Part shown: piece by piece, positions 17,666 through 25,884 of the stretch | How positions within the stretch are numbered: the first letter of the stretch is position 1 | Layout: each line of letters begins with the position of its first letter | Source of the DNA: Paenibacillus macerans | GTDB lineage: Bacteria; Bacillota; Bacilli; Paenibacillales; Paenibacillaceae | DNA: 64,000 bases | NCBI RefSeq assembly: GCF_023715465.1 | Contig: NZ_JAMBOE010000020.1 | Span: 1-64,000, forward strand | Direction: 5' to 3' | The notes under the pieces: generated by a model | Databases searched by the model: none | Seen by the model: the letters and a program-made list of their open reading frames with translations, nothing else | Told to the model about the DNA's origin: nothing | Translations under genes and position numbers: made by a program

Positions 17666-18220
17666 TCAGTAATCGATCCGGCGTCCGCTGCCGGTTTGGT
17701 TTAGGTTGGTTGCAGGCGCATCTGCTGCGGGCCCCTCCGTCTTTTCGCGATGTTCGGCCTCTTGTTCCTCGTTCCCCGCACGTTCCGGCTGATCCGCTTC
17801 CGCCTTCTTTTTGGGTGCCGGAGGCTTAAACTGGGTCGTGCTCCCCGCCGCTTGGAACTTCGCTTCCGCCTCTTGCCTCAATTGGGTGGCTTTTTGCTGG
17901 CTCCTTACTTTCTCATTAGCCTTATACACATCCAGCTGAATCAGAAAAGCCGGCCTTACGTTAAAAGCATGCACAATGCTCGCAACCCACACGGACAGTG
18001 CGATGGCCGCGCCAATCCCAATTGCTGTTGTAGAAAAGGCGGGAATCATGGCTGCCAAATAAACAATCCCCCAGATTTGCCAGCGCCGCTGCTTTACCCG
18101 GAGTCCTATGTACAAAAAAGCGATAAAACTTGTCATCGCAAAAGGAACCAAAGTCAGAAGAATCCACCAGCTGTTGGTGATTTCCCAGGCTTTCCCGCGC
18201 TCGGTATACGTTCTAAACAT
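17666..18220 (-). CDS. Three-TM membrane protein with acidic/Pro C-terminal tail
   Basis: In this 184-residue protein three hydrophobic segments span about residues 18-40, 48-65 and 68-87, followed by a helical then disordered tail rich in Lys/Glu/Pro/Ala. It ends SGRRIDY, closely like the GGRTVDF end of the AAA+ protein encoded next. No family is recognised. It is the only integral membrane protein of the operon apart from the lipoproteins, so it is the candidate membrane anchor or channel part. It overlaps neither neighbour. Confidence 0.7.
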   Translation of the reverse strand: MFRTYTERGKAWEITNSWWILLTLVPFAMTSFIAFLYIGLRVKQRRWQIWGIVYLAAMIPAFSTTAIGIGAAIALSVWVASIVHAFNVRPAFLIQLDVYKANEKVRSQQKATQLRQEAEAKFQAAGSTTQFKPPAPKKKAEADQPERAGNEEQEAEHREKTEGPAADAPATNLNQTGSGRRIDY

Positions 18221-18230
18221 GCCTATCTCC

Positions 18231-18689
18231 TTATCTATTCAATATGTACGTCAGTTGGATCGAACGATCCCTAAGCCGCTCCTCCTGTTCCAGGATCAAT
18301 CCCTGGCTTCTTGCCTTCTCCACCAGATTCTGATAGACCTTTTGCTGAAGGAGACGAGTATAAGATTGCTCAACGTTGGCAATCCACTCTTCATAAGCGG
18401 CCTGGTCCGCCGTTTCAGGCAAAATCAGTGTGTAGCGGCCTGCTTCATTGACCGTAAAAATAACCTCGTTCGTAACGGAAGAAACAACCCCCACGGCCTC
18501 CACCCCCTCAGCGGTACGGAACGAACAATCCCAATCCTCGAGCGCTTGCTTCAGAAGAGTTTCATCCTTCATGCGCGTTTCCAGGATTAGAAGGTTGTTT
18601 TCTCGGTTCTCCAGTTTCCGGGAGATCCCTTCAGCAATTTCCTTGGTTAATGCAATCGCGACGGGAATCAGCACAATTTCCAGACTCAT
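18231..18689 (-). CDS. DUF1257 (Ycf35-like) protein
   Basis: This 152-residue protein has a central segment ETRMKDETLLKQALEDW and a C-terminal helix pair with the YxxL...VEKARSQGLILEQEE...IQLTYILNR ending seen in DUF1257/Ycf35 proteins. An unusual hydrophobic start (LEIVLIPVAIALTKEIAEG) precedes it. Ycf35, Ycf46 and DUF2997 are found together in cyanobacteria. It overlaps the radical SAM gene by four bases, so translation is probably coupled. No biochemical function is established. Confidence 0.68.
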   Translation of the reverse strand: MSLEIVLIPVAIALTKEIAEGISRKLENRENNLLILETRMKDETLLKQALEDWDCSFRTAEGVEAVGVVSSVTNEVIFTVNEAGRYTLILPETADQAAYEEWIANVEQSYTRLLQQKVYQNLVEKARSQGLILEQEERLRDRSIQLTYILNR

Positions 18690-19318
18690 TCTTTATCCTC
18701 CTTACGTTCATAACCCAGTCCCAGCAAAAGCTCCAAATCCGCCAATTGAGCCATTCCGTTAGCAGTGATGGTACCATCGGCGTGCAACTGTATTTCTATT
18801 TTATTCGCGATGTCAGGCAAACGGGCCTCCAGTTCTTTATATCGATCCGTGAGAAAACGATACTGCTGATTTCGCGAACCGATCCAGGGGCGGCTTAAAT
18901 CATGCTGGCTTTGGATATATGGACCATCGATCAGCAGGTCGGTTTCCTGCAGCAATTGCTGCCAACCCGCATGGCTTGATTTACGAATAGTGTCATAGTC
19001 ATAACCGGAAAAAGTAACGACCGACAGGTGCATCTCCTTGACCTTCCTGGCCAAGACGCTTAGCTCATACGCCTGACTAAACGGCTCGCCCCCCAGGAAA
19101 GTTACACCTTCCAGTTCAGGTGAGGTATTTCGGACAGCCTGTATATCTGAAACGATCTCGTCGATGCCGCGGATTTCCCCGCCGTCCATCTCCCACGTAT
19201 GCGGATTAAAACATCCCGCGCAGCGAATCGGACACCCCTGCACCCATATCGCATAACGAAGCCCGGGCCCTTCGACTTTTGTTTTTTCCACGATTCTTGA
19301 TATGCGAAACACAGTCAC
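18686..19318 (-). CDS. Radical SAM activase-like (NrdG-type) protein
   Basis: A radical SAM protein of about 210 residues has CPIRCAGC (CX3CX2C) for the 4Fe-4S cluster, followed by GGEPFSQ and VVTFSGYDY as in NrdG/pyruvate-formate-lyase activases. The C-terminal 40 residues (LHADGTITANG) are extra. The start is uncertain: GTG at 19318 is used, but TTG at 19330 or later codons are possible. It is the first gene of the operon. Such enzymes make glycyl radicals or modify peptides. No glycyl-radical enzyme is nearby, so a protein of the operon may be its target. Confidence 0.78.
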   Translation of the reverse strand: MTVFRISRIVEKTKVEGPGLRYAIWVQGCPIRCAGCFNPHTWEMDGGEIRGIDEIVSDIQAVRNTSPELEGVTFLGGEPFSQAYELSVLARKVKEMHLSVVTFSGYDYDTIRKSSHAGWQQLLQETDLLIDGPYIQSQHDLSRPWIGSRNQQYRFLTDRYKELEARLPDIANKIEIQLHADGTITANGMAQLADLELLLGLGYERKEDKE

Positions 19319-19330
19319 CCTATGCACCAA

Positions 19331-19978
19331 CCTTAACCTTAGGAAAATTCAGGAAATTTAAATTGCGGCAGTTTGGATTAATTTTACTATAAATCCAATG
19401 TTAAAAATATATACCCATCCTACTTGATACATCCCAGCAATTGGGTATAAAGACTTGGGCAGATAGGCTCGAGTGGGTTTATGTGAGGGCGGATGGAACT
19501 CGCGTGGCGGCAAACGAAAAGGCTTATTCCGAAGGGGAAGTAAGCCTGAATGTGTGGATACTAAAGGGGCCGTGGTAAATGTCCGCGCTAGCGGGATGAT
19601 TTCTAACGGTTGTGGACGGGCTTATTTGGCGTAAAAACGGGCGGTTCGATTTCTAACGGTTGCGGACGCGCTTATTTGGCATAAAAATACCCCTGAAGCC
19701 TAGAAAAATGCAAAATAAGCTCTCCTGCAACCGTTACGATTTATTTCAGCTTGATTTTGCCAAAATAGCGGCGCTCACAACCGTTAGAATGATGATGCGC
19801 TTGGGCAATGATATTCCGTTATTCCTGTAATATCTCAATAAACTTCAGAATTTCTTTAGAAATATCTTTGTCATCATTTTTCTTTATGATCTCATTCAAT
19901 ACTTCTAAAAAACAGCTTATTTATAGTATCTAGCCATTTATCATGATAAATATCTTTCCGCACCAAAATGATCTCCAC
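19331..19978. other. Intergenic region with repeat copies
   Basis: No gene is supported. It should hold the promoter of the minus-strand operon; TTTATAGTAAAAT near 19377-19389 (minus strand) is a possible -10 region. The part from 19598 is made of repeat copies. Confidence 0.5.
19598..19790. repeat. Dispersed repeat, two direct and two inverted copies
   Basis: ATTTCTAACGGTTGYGGACG followed by GCTTATTTGGC occurs at 19598-19637 and again 50 bases on at 19648-19687. Inverted versions lie at about 19704-19743 and 19758-19790 (AACCGTTAGAAT form). The segment GAAGCCTAGAAAAATGCA at 19695 recurs at 21419. Confidence 0.75.
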
Positions 19979-20353
19979 CTATTTCAAACAGCTGTCTTTT
20001 GAATGTAATGCCCTTGACTTTATTAAAATGTCTACCATATTTTTTTCGCTTTCATCAAGCCTACCATATTCAATGCTGTAATATTGTTTAGCAAGATCAC
20101 TTTGTATTTCATATAAAGCCGTTATGCTAAAATGACCGAGCATATACATTCCAGCTATTCTGTCTTCTGCTGAGCTTAAGCTGTTACACAGGCGATGCAA
20201 AACCTCAATAATTTCTTCATCATACAATTGTTTCTCTACAAGGATAGACATAGCTTTCAATTGTATCATTTTAGCCTCACATCTCAAGGCTTTTTTAATA
20301 GCTTGCAAGTCCACTAATTTATCATTTAAATTTTTTTCCCATTCTGATGCCAT
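19979..20353 (-). CDS. Hypothetical helical protein
   Basis: This 124-residue gene has a GGGGGA ribosome site before its ATG (MASEWEKNL). It is predicted all-helical, with SSAEDRIAGMYMLGHFS in the middle and no signal or membrane segment. I do not recognise a family. Its AT-rich composition and place beside a polymorphic toxin locus suit an orphan immunity-type gene. Confidence 0.6.
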   Translation of the reverse strand: MASEWEKNLNDKLVDLQAIKKALRCEAKMIQLKAMSILVEKQLYDEEIIEVLHRLCNSLSSAEDRIAGMYMLGHFSITALYEIQSDLAKQYYSIEYGRLDESEKNMVDILIKSRALHSKDSCLK

Positions 20354-20579
20354 TATTATCCCCCATTAATCTGCTTTGGATATAGAGGTTGTAAATAGTA
20401 TACGCGTTAGCTTAAATTATAATTAATCAAAATACCACAGTCTCCGCTTCTGGGGTCATAATAAGACAAAATACTTCCCCAATCAAACTAATACTTAATA
20501 GCCGGTAAAGTAATTTGATGAGGTCGCCCTAACTGTGATATTAGCCATTGGTTATGAATTTCTCTTTTTTGCTCCACTT

Positions 20580-21374
20580 TCACATCGGACCAATCATCAT
20601 AAGTATAAGAGCCGGGTCAGCTATATTAAGCTCTATCGAACTTAATATAGAGTTTGAAAACTCAACAACAACCAACATAGGTGTATCGTTTAGAGTTCGA
20701 GGTGATACAAATCTACAAATGAACCACTCGCTAAATGAGCGGGTAGCAAGTTGAGTCTGGAACCAAAACAAAAAATTTACTTTGTTCGTATTATTCGATA
20801 TTACTTCAGAATCCAATAAGATTTTTCCCTCGTTCAGACTCATCGTCACAATATTGCGCCCTTCATCATCTTCAAAGCATACAAGAATCCAAGAAAATTC
20901 TTTATTTAGATCATCTATTATTTTTTCTACTAATGCACTATCTATCGTTCTATAATCGTAAAATTTACTGCTATTTTCAAATCTAATGTTTCCAATTTGT
21001 TCGTTAATTAGCAACCCACTTGGACCATGATATAACAAAACATTTTTTACCTTATTTAAAATTTTGTAGATAGATTCACAAAAAGAAGTAGCGAGAAAAA
21101 ATGCAATCATTTCTTTACTTGGTTGAACATAGATTACCGAGTTCATTTTCCAATTCTTTATTTTATCCGATGAGAACTGGGTGATATCATCTAAAATATC
21201 CTTCGATTCCTTATCGTTTTTAAGCAAACTATACCTAACCCACAAACACACATCGGCTCTTTCAATACTCCATTCAGTTATTAAGTTATTTGCATCATAA
21301 CTTTTTAAGATTAAATCAAATTTCCTTTCATCAAGTTCTTCCTCCATAAATAAAACCATGTTTGCTGAAGACAT
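20580..21374 (-). CDS. Hypothetical AT-rich protein
   Basis: A 264-residue protein begins with ATG behind a strong AAAGGAGGG. It is mixed alpha/beta with no signal peptide, and no known family is recognised. Near its 3' end lies a perfect inverted repeat, CTATATTAAG/CTTAATATAG (20621-20650), so the last 20 or so residues may be of secondary origin. Base composition differs strongly from the operons on both sides. It may be an orphan immunity protein. Confidence 0.6.
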   Translation of the reverse strand: MSSANMVLFMEEELDERKFDLILKSYDANNLITEWSIERADVCLWVRYSLLKNDKESKDILDDITQFSSDKIKNWKMNSVIYVQPSKEMIAFFLATSFCESIYKILNKVKNVLLYHGPSGLLINEQIGNIRFENSSKFYDYRTIDSALVEKIIDDLNKEFSWILVCFEDDEGRNIVTMSLNEGKILLDSEVISNNTNKVNFLFWFQTQLATRSFSEWFICRFVSPRTLNDTPMLVVVEFSNSILSSIELNIADPALILMMIGPM

Positions 21375-21416
21375 TAGTTCCCTCCTTTCTCTAAGGATTT
21401 AAACAATTCATCTGCC

Positions 21417-21464
21417 CAGAAGCCTAGAAAAATGCAGAAAAAGCTTTTTGTGCAACCGTTAATT
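21417..21464 (-). repeat. Partial copy of the 19.6-kb dispersed repeat
   Basis: GAAGCCTAGAAAAATGCA at 21419-21436 is the same as at 19695-19712, and GCAACCGTTAAT follows as in the first cluster. It lies between two minus-strand genes. Confidence 0.65.
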
Positions 21465-21575
21465 AACCGCATTGAAATTCAATTTCCATGTCATTTCTAA
21501 TACTAAATACGGTATTCATCTTCTTTACATGATTCTCGGTGCTTGAAAATAAGCGGATTGGTTAAAATCCTTTAA

Positions 21576-21681
21576 CTAGTCGGTTCCACCCTTCAGCAAA
21601 TCCTCAAAATGATTCTCCAATCCCCGAGAAACTACCTTTAATTCTGCAACCCACTCTATCTTCTGCTGTAAATCGGCTACT
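21576..21681 (-). pseudogene. 3' remnant of an unknown gene
   Basis: On the minus strand an open stretch ends EWVAELKVVSRGLENHFED-LLKGGTD then stop. Its composition is coding-like and it ends in a Gly-Thr-Asp tail, but there is no start or upstream partner. It looks like a decayed C-terminus within a toxin/immunity island. Confidence 0.35.
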
Positions 21682-21731
21682 TACATAAGAATTTTCTAAG
21701 AAATTACTCATCATTTTCAGCACCTGTTCCA

Positions 21732-21968
21732 TTATAAATTCAAAGCAAGGAAATTTTTTGCAGCATAAGTCGATTCCAGAATTCCTTCTTCAATCATGGT
21801 GTCTTGTTCTTCTACATCCCATAGATAATTTTGATCAGCCGGGCAATGCAAATTTTGGCTCGTTATCTCCCGTACGATTATTGGGCGGTGCGTGGTATGC
21901 GGCAGACAAAAACAGTCAGTCATTAGATTGAAAAAGAAACCCTGAAAGGCATTGTTACGCCAATCAAG
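21732..21968 (-). pseudogene. Truncated unknown reading frame beside the immunity gene
   Basis: The frame reads NLDWRNNAFQGFF...MTDCFCLP...PADQNYLWDVEEQ and ends at 21732. It has no ribosome site, and the only ATG (21923) is internal to the conserved-looking part; upstream the frame runs into the end of the immunity gene in another frame. It is probably the remainder of a displaced immunity or toxin gene. Confidence 0.4.
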
Positions 21969-21982
21969 GTTTGAATAATTTC

Positions 21983-22336
21983 TTACCCTAAATCTCTTTG
22001 TGCTAAATCTAGAGCAACAGCCATTTTAATTTGATCCATTTTACTTAATCCTTTGATGTATTCTCGTACAGATATTTTTCCAACAATAGGCTTTGTATCA
22101 TGGTTATATCGATCCAACTCAAGTAGAGCAATAGTATCAGTATTAATAAGAATCCTATAGAGGTCTTCTCCTTGCTCAGGTGTGTGCCCTATAAAATAGG
22201 CTGTCCTCATTTCAGGGAACAAATTTCGGAGTACATTTAATAGTCTTTCATTTGACTGTTCTTGAAATAATGACTTATGAGAGTTGATTAGTCGTTCTCT
22301 AAAGTCCTGTTCTGTTTTAGTTCCTTTTAGTTTCAT
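21983..22336 (-). CDS. Probable immunity protein of the upstream toxin
   Basis: The 117-residue product is soluble, mostly helical with a short beta part (EDLYRILINTDTIALLELDR), and starts ATG-Lys-Leu-Lys. It follows the modular toxin gene by 24 bases on the same strand and shares its AT-rich 3' composition, the usual layout for a cognate immunity gene. No named family is recognised. The role is inferred from position only. Confidence 0.6.
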   Translation of the reverse strand: MKLKGTKTEQDFRERLINSHKSLFQEQSNERLLNVLRNLFPEMRTAYFIGHTPEQGEDLYRILINTDTIALLELDRYNHDTKPIVGKISVREYIKGLSKMDQIKMAVALDLAQRDLG

Positions 22337-22360
22337 TCAACCACCTCACAATACATATTT

Positions 22361-24481
22361 TTATTTTATCAATCCCGGTGTAGTAGTTACTAAATTACCA
22401 AATTCGTCTGTCAATACAGTCATAGTAGAAGTACTATTTCCGCTAAATTTATCAATTCCAATTATTTCACCTGCATCCACTTCTCGTACAAAGCGAGGTC
22501 CATCATTACTCGGTAGCACTCTAGTAATTGGAGTATTAACAACATTTTCACTTTGTAATAGAGTACGAAGTTCGTCAGGACCTATAGTAAACTGAGACGC
22601 ATTTTTTGATGGATTAAAATGTCGGTCCAATACATGTAACCATCCTTTGTCTTCAGCAGGTAGTACCATTTTTTCTCCATCTACCTCAACTACTTTTACT
22701 TCACCATCTCTCAAATTGATTCTTGATTGAACCCGAGGAGGGACATAAGTACCGTCTATATACTTAGCAGCATCACCCGTTCCCTCAGCCACCTTACTCG
22801 GAGCCGGCGTCTCCAACTTTCCTTGCGTTGCCGGCACCTCATTCACTTCCGATCGCTTCAACCCGGTCAGCTTTTGTCCCGCTGTGCTCTTGAGCGCGCT
22901 GGAAATGAGCTTAAATGCATAGGTGAAGGTCACGTCCCCGGCTCCAGCCAAAGCGGTATCGAGAGCGATATTTTTGGCGCGGCCTGTGAGGTCTTGGTCG
23001 CCGTCATTCTTGAAGTCGGTTACCGCGTCAGATGCTTCGGTGGCCGTGCCAAAAATCGCTCCCGCCGTCATGGATCTGACCACCGTCGGCGATAGCTTTG
23101 AGAGAGCCGCCGGGGTTTTCACAGCCTTCAAATATTTAAAGGGCAATAAGAACCCAACTACGTTTCCGGCAGCTTCGCCAACTCCTTTGCCGTACGGATC
23201 ATCCAGCGGATTTACGTAACCTTCCGGTTCCGGTCCCATAATCCATTCGGCAAGCAGCTCCGGCAATCCTGCCGAGGCCGTGTTGATTGCGTTCACCACG
23301 GCATTCGACCCGCCGACCATTAGGTTCGCAACAAACGGATTGCCGATGCCGCTTTGTTTTTGCCGCATCTCGTTTTCTTCTTTTTTCTCAAGCTCTTTCA
23401 GTTCGTTATATATCCGGTCTTGTTCTTCCTTGGTCAAGTCTGCCCAACAGGTCTGTTTCAGCCGCTCCTGAACTTCCGGATCATCGCGGTTTAGCACATC
23501 GTCCAGCGAATAGCTTCGCGGATCATCGGCCATAATAAAGTATTGCGGCTCGCTCTTGGATTCCTCAACTAGTTCCACTCTAGAAATGTTAAACAGCGCC
23601 TGCCAGGTTACCGGCCCGATTACGCCCTCCAGCCCGTCCTGATCCTTCTCGTAAACCTCCCGGAATCCTTCCAACGCACGTACGGTAGCTTCATCAAAAT
23701 AGCCGTTCGCCTCGACCTCAAAACCCAGTTCTTGCAACCGCAACTGCGCCATTTTCAACGGCTCGGAATAAGTCTGGGCGTGCATTTGCACCGTCAGCAG
23801 CCCGCTCAACGTCCCGAACAAGGTCCGCCACACATTTTCATCCACGATTCCTTGCCGATCGCCAGCATTGTCCAGTCCGTATTTTTCTTTGTACCGATTA
23901 ACTGCTGCCAGCGTGGCCGAGTCAAAATAACCGCTCGCTTCCAGCTCATATCCCAGCTCGTGCAATCTTTCCTGCAGTTTTAGCACTTCATCGCTCTTAT
24001 GCTCCGGGTCCAGAGTCAGTTCTTTCGTAAGCGGCTCCACCGTGATAGGGAGGTAAACCACCGCCCGGGAGAATAAGGAAAACGCCGAAAACGAAAAAGG
24101 AAGGACGGTCGTTTTATTCTCTGAAATCGTTGGGAGCGCGGCAAATTGGTTTAAGGTAACCGGAAGTTTTAACTGCTTCGCCTTCAAAGAGGACTCCTGC
24201 TCCTGACGAGTATACTCGCCCGCCGCCCAGCGCAGCGTTTTCTCTTCCGTGCGCAATTCGTCGCCGATCTCACGGGACAGTTGCCTTATCCGCTCCATCC
24301 GCCGCTCCACTTCAGATATTGCGGAGCGGACTCCCGACTCGAAATAAGCCGAGCTTGTTCTACCGGTTAACTCCGATACTCTTTTTAGCGTAACTGTGAC
24401 TTGATCTCCGAACTGTTGCTCCAACCGGCGTACTTCGTCTGCGAGCCCGTTAATGCGGGCCGGATCGACCTTCAGTTCCAA
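22361..24481 (-). CDS. Modular secreted toxin candidate with two peptidoglycan-binding domains
   Basis: The chosen start is TTG at 24481 (MELKVDPARI), 5 bases after AAGGAGGAGG, overlapping the EspG-like gene by 32 bases; an upstream start at 24532 lacks a ribosome site. The 706-residue product has an N-terminal helical region like WXG/LXG leaders (1-105), two PG_binding_1 domains (about 165-235 and 240-300, LQERLHELGYELEASGYFD type), a hydrophobic Gly/Ala region (about 375-500), a short linker near KVAEGTGDAAK and a C-terminal tip of about 120 residues with WLHVLDRHFNP. The tip is AT-rich and probably exchangeable. His and Arg in that motif suggest an RNase-type (BECR-like) toxin, but this is uncertain. 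Confidence 0.65.
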   Translation of the reverse strand: MELKVDPARINGLADEVRRLEQQFGDQVTVTLKRVSELTGRTSSAYFESGVRSAISEVERRMERIRQLSREIGDELRTEEKTLRWAAGEYTRQEQESSLKAKQLKLPVTLNQFAALPTISENKTTVLPFSFSAFSLFSRAVVYLPITVEPLTKELTLDPEHKSDEVLKLQERLHELGYELEASGYFDSATLAAVNRYKEKYGLDNAGDRQGIVDENVWRTLFGTLSGLLTVQMHAQTYSEPLKMAQLRLQELGFEVEANGYFDEATVRALEGFREVYEKDQDGLEGVIGPVTWQALFNISRVELVEESKSEPQYFIMADDPRSYSLDDVLNRDDPEVQERLKQTCWADLTKEEQDRIYNELKELEKKEENEMRQKQSGIGNPFVANLMVGGSNAVVNAINTASAGLPELLAEWIMGPEPEGYVNPLDDPYGKGVGEAAGNVVGFLLPFKYLKAVKTPAALSKLSPTVVRSMTAGAIFGTATEASDAVTDFKNDGDQDLTGRAKNIALDTALAGAGDVTFTYAFKLISSALKSTAGQKLTGLKRSEVNEVPATQGKLETPAPSKVAEGTGDAAKYIDGTYVPPRVQSRINLRDGEVKVVEVDGEKMVLPAEDKGWLHVLDRHFNPSKNASQFTIGPDELRTLLQSENVVNTPITRVLPSNDGPRFVREVDAGEIIGIDKFSGNSTSTMTVLTDEFGNLVTTTPGLIK

Positions 24482-25265
24482 GATGTCCTCCTCCTTTCCC
24501 AAACATACTTGAAAACGCAAAAAGTTGTTCAAGGGCGGAAAGCGGTTTGCGCCGAAACAAAAGGGCCTGACTTCGCTCCGGCATCATCCCCAGCATCCAG
24601 GTTCCTTTTTCTGTTCGCGCACAGGTAAACAGCGCTTCGGCCTCCTCTCCAGAAGCCAAGTGGTATCCGGCAATGACCCGGCAATCAGACTGTGGCCCAA
24701 AGGCTTCCGCTAAGTCTTCCGAGGTCTGACGATCTATCCCAAGCTTTTGCCAAAGAACCGTTGCCGCTCCTTGTTCTCCCGCACCTGCAAGCGCCAGAGC
24801 GTAATTGGCCACCGCCGCGGGTAGAGAGTAAAATGCCTCCTGCTCACAATCGCTAAGCAAAAATTGCTCCCGGAGCATGGCAATCGCTTCTTCCCGCCCG
24901 GTGCAAAGCTGGACCTCGCAAGTCTCTTCCCCAGTTAAGCGCGTGAACATCCCCGCCCGGCAATGAATAAATTCCATGGAGACTGCCCCGTTTTTTTCCA
25001 CCAAACAAGCAAACACCTCGTCCGGGAACGACAAAATTTCCGCAATCGCAGCATAATCACGCTCTATGTATAGCTGATCCTCATCTTCCTCCGTCAAAAT
25101 ATGTTTACTTTTCAGCCGGCCGGACACCTTCTCCCATCGTTGGCGGGCCTCCTGCAAATCAAGGCCATCCAGCACATTTTCCAAACCGAACAAGGTATCG
25201 GCTCCGGAAAGCAAGCATAGGTAAAACCACTCATCTTGCGACAGCACATAGTTTGTCCTATTCAT
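24450..25265 (-). CDS. EspG-like protein (candidate secretion chaperone), short form
   Basis: This 271-residue soluble protein starts at ATG after GGAGTACGGA. LSQDEWFYLCLLSG at the N-terminus and RTEKGTWMLGMMPER...ALEQLFA near the C-terminus resemble the EspG fold pattern of ESX chaperones and the first part of the gene at 14222-15403. It directly precedes and overlaps the toxin gene, as expected for a dedicated chaperone. No signal peptide. EspG proteins are known from mycobacteria; the assignment here is by weak similarity and context. Confidence 0.55.
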   Translation of the reverse strand: MNRTNYVLSQDEWFYLCLLSGADTLFGLENVLDGLDLQEARQRWEKVSGRLKSKHILTEEDEDQLYIERDYAAIAEILSFPDEVFACLVEKNGAVSMEFIHCRAGMFTRLTGEETCEVQLCTGREEAIAMLREQFLLSDCEQEAFYSLPAAVANYALALAGAGEQGAATVLWQKLGIDRQTSEDLAEAFGPQSDCRVIAGYHLASGEEAEALFTCARTEKGTWMLGMMPERSQALLFRRKPLSALEQLFAFSSMFGKGGGHLGTEGRSGPH

Positions 25266-25398
25266 TCCGTACTCCTGGACATTTAGATATTTTATGGAAA
25301 AGACACTTCAATACATTCTATCAACCCACCGCTGGCCTCACAATTCCTCAGTTGGGATAATATCCCACAAATAATCCATTTCGCCTATATAAATGAAC

Positions 25399-25432
25399 AA
25401 AAAGTCCGGAGCAGCTTGGAGCAGCCCCGGAC
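25399..25432 (-). terminator. Terminator of the WYL-like gene
   Basis: On the minus strand GTCCGG pairs with CCGGAC, enclosing GGCTGC/GCAGC-type inner pairs, followed by five U. It lies 30 bases after the stop. Confidence 0.75.
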
Positions 25433-25462
25433 ATATTGATAAGGAAAATTTACTAATCTAGG

Positions 25463-25666
25463 TCAAGAAGCATCATGACCCCGGTGTTCAACCGGAACAC
25501 AGGCCAAAATCCGATCCACCCGAAAAGCCCGGGGTTCACCGGAAGCAAGGCAAGTTGCCCGCACCAGACCTTCACGGACGTCATGAACCTTGATCTTTCG
25601 CTGCGTGATTTTTCCCAAGCGGTCCATGTAAATGATCTCAACGGTCCGGCCAATGTATTTTTTCAC
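25463..25666 (-). CDS. Small WYL-like domain protein
   Basis: The start is set at GTG 25666 (VKKYIGRTVEII), 9 bases after GGAG; ATG 25675 is an alternative. The 67-residue product is a single small beta-barrel-like domain with VEIIYMDRLGKITQRKIKV and FRVDRILA, the pattern of short WYL-type proteins common in Paenibacillus. WYL domains sense ligands or nucleic acid in regulators of stress and defence. The operator in front suggests damage-type control. Confidence 0.65.
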   Translation of the reverse strand: MKKYIGRTVEIIYMDRLGKITQRKIKVHDVREGLVRATCLASGEPRAFRVDRILACVPVEHRGHDAS

Positions 25667-25683
25667 CAGTACCATCTCCAAAT

Positions 25684-25722
25684 AAGAACGTTTGTTTGCA
25701 GTATATGCAAACACACGTTCTT
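25684..25722 (-). promoter_or_regulatory. Large palindromic operator, LexA-like
   Basis: AAGAACGTTTGTTTGC and GCAAACACACGTTCTT form a 16-bp inverted repeat (15 of 16 matched) around a 7-base centre. Each arm holds a GAAC-N4-GTTT block, one base from the Firmicute LexA box GAAC-N4-GTTC. It lies 18 bases before the WYL-like start. Confidence 0.55.
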
Positions 25723-25884
25723 TATACAACAGGGAAATAATGTTTTTTTGACTCAGTCTAATAATCAGTGCTTGACAGTGATGTCGGCAACCGGTCATGG
25801 AAAGAAAAGCTGGAAAGGCGTTGAAAGCTTGAGGACAGGGAAGGCCGGTGGGCAGGTCGGCAGATCAACATCCGCTGTCCGGAC

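Noticed and set aside
10212..25265. Complete type VII secretion system
   Set aside because: No EssC/FtsK-type ATPase, EsaA, EssA or EssB-like gene is visible; only WXG100-like and EspG-like parts, so it is listed as a candidate different system.
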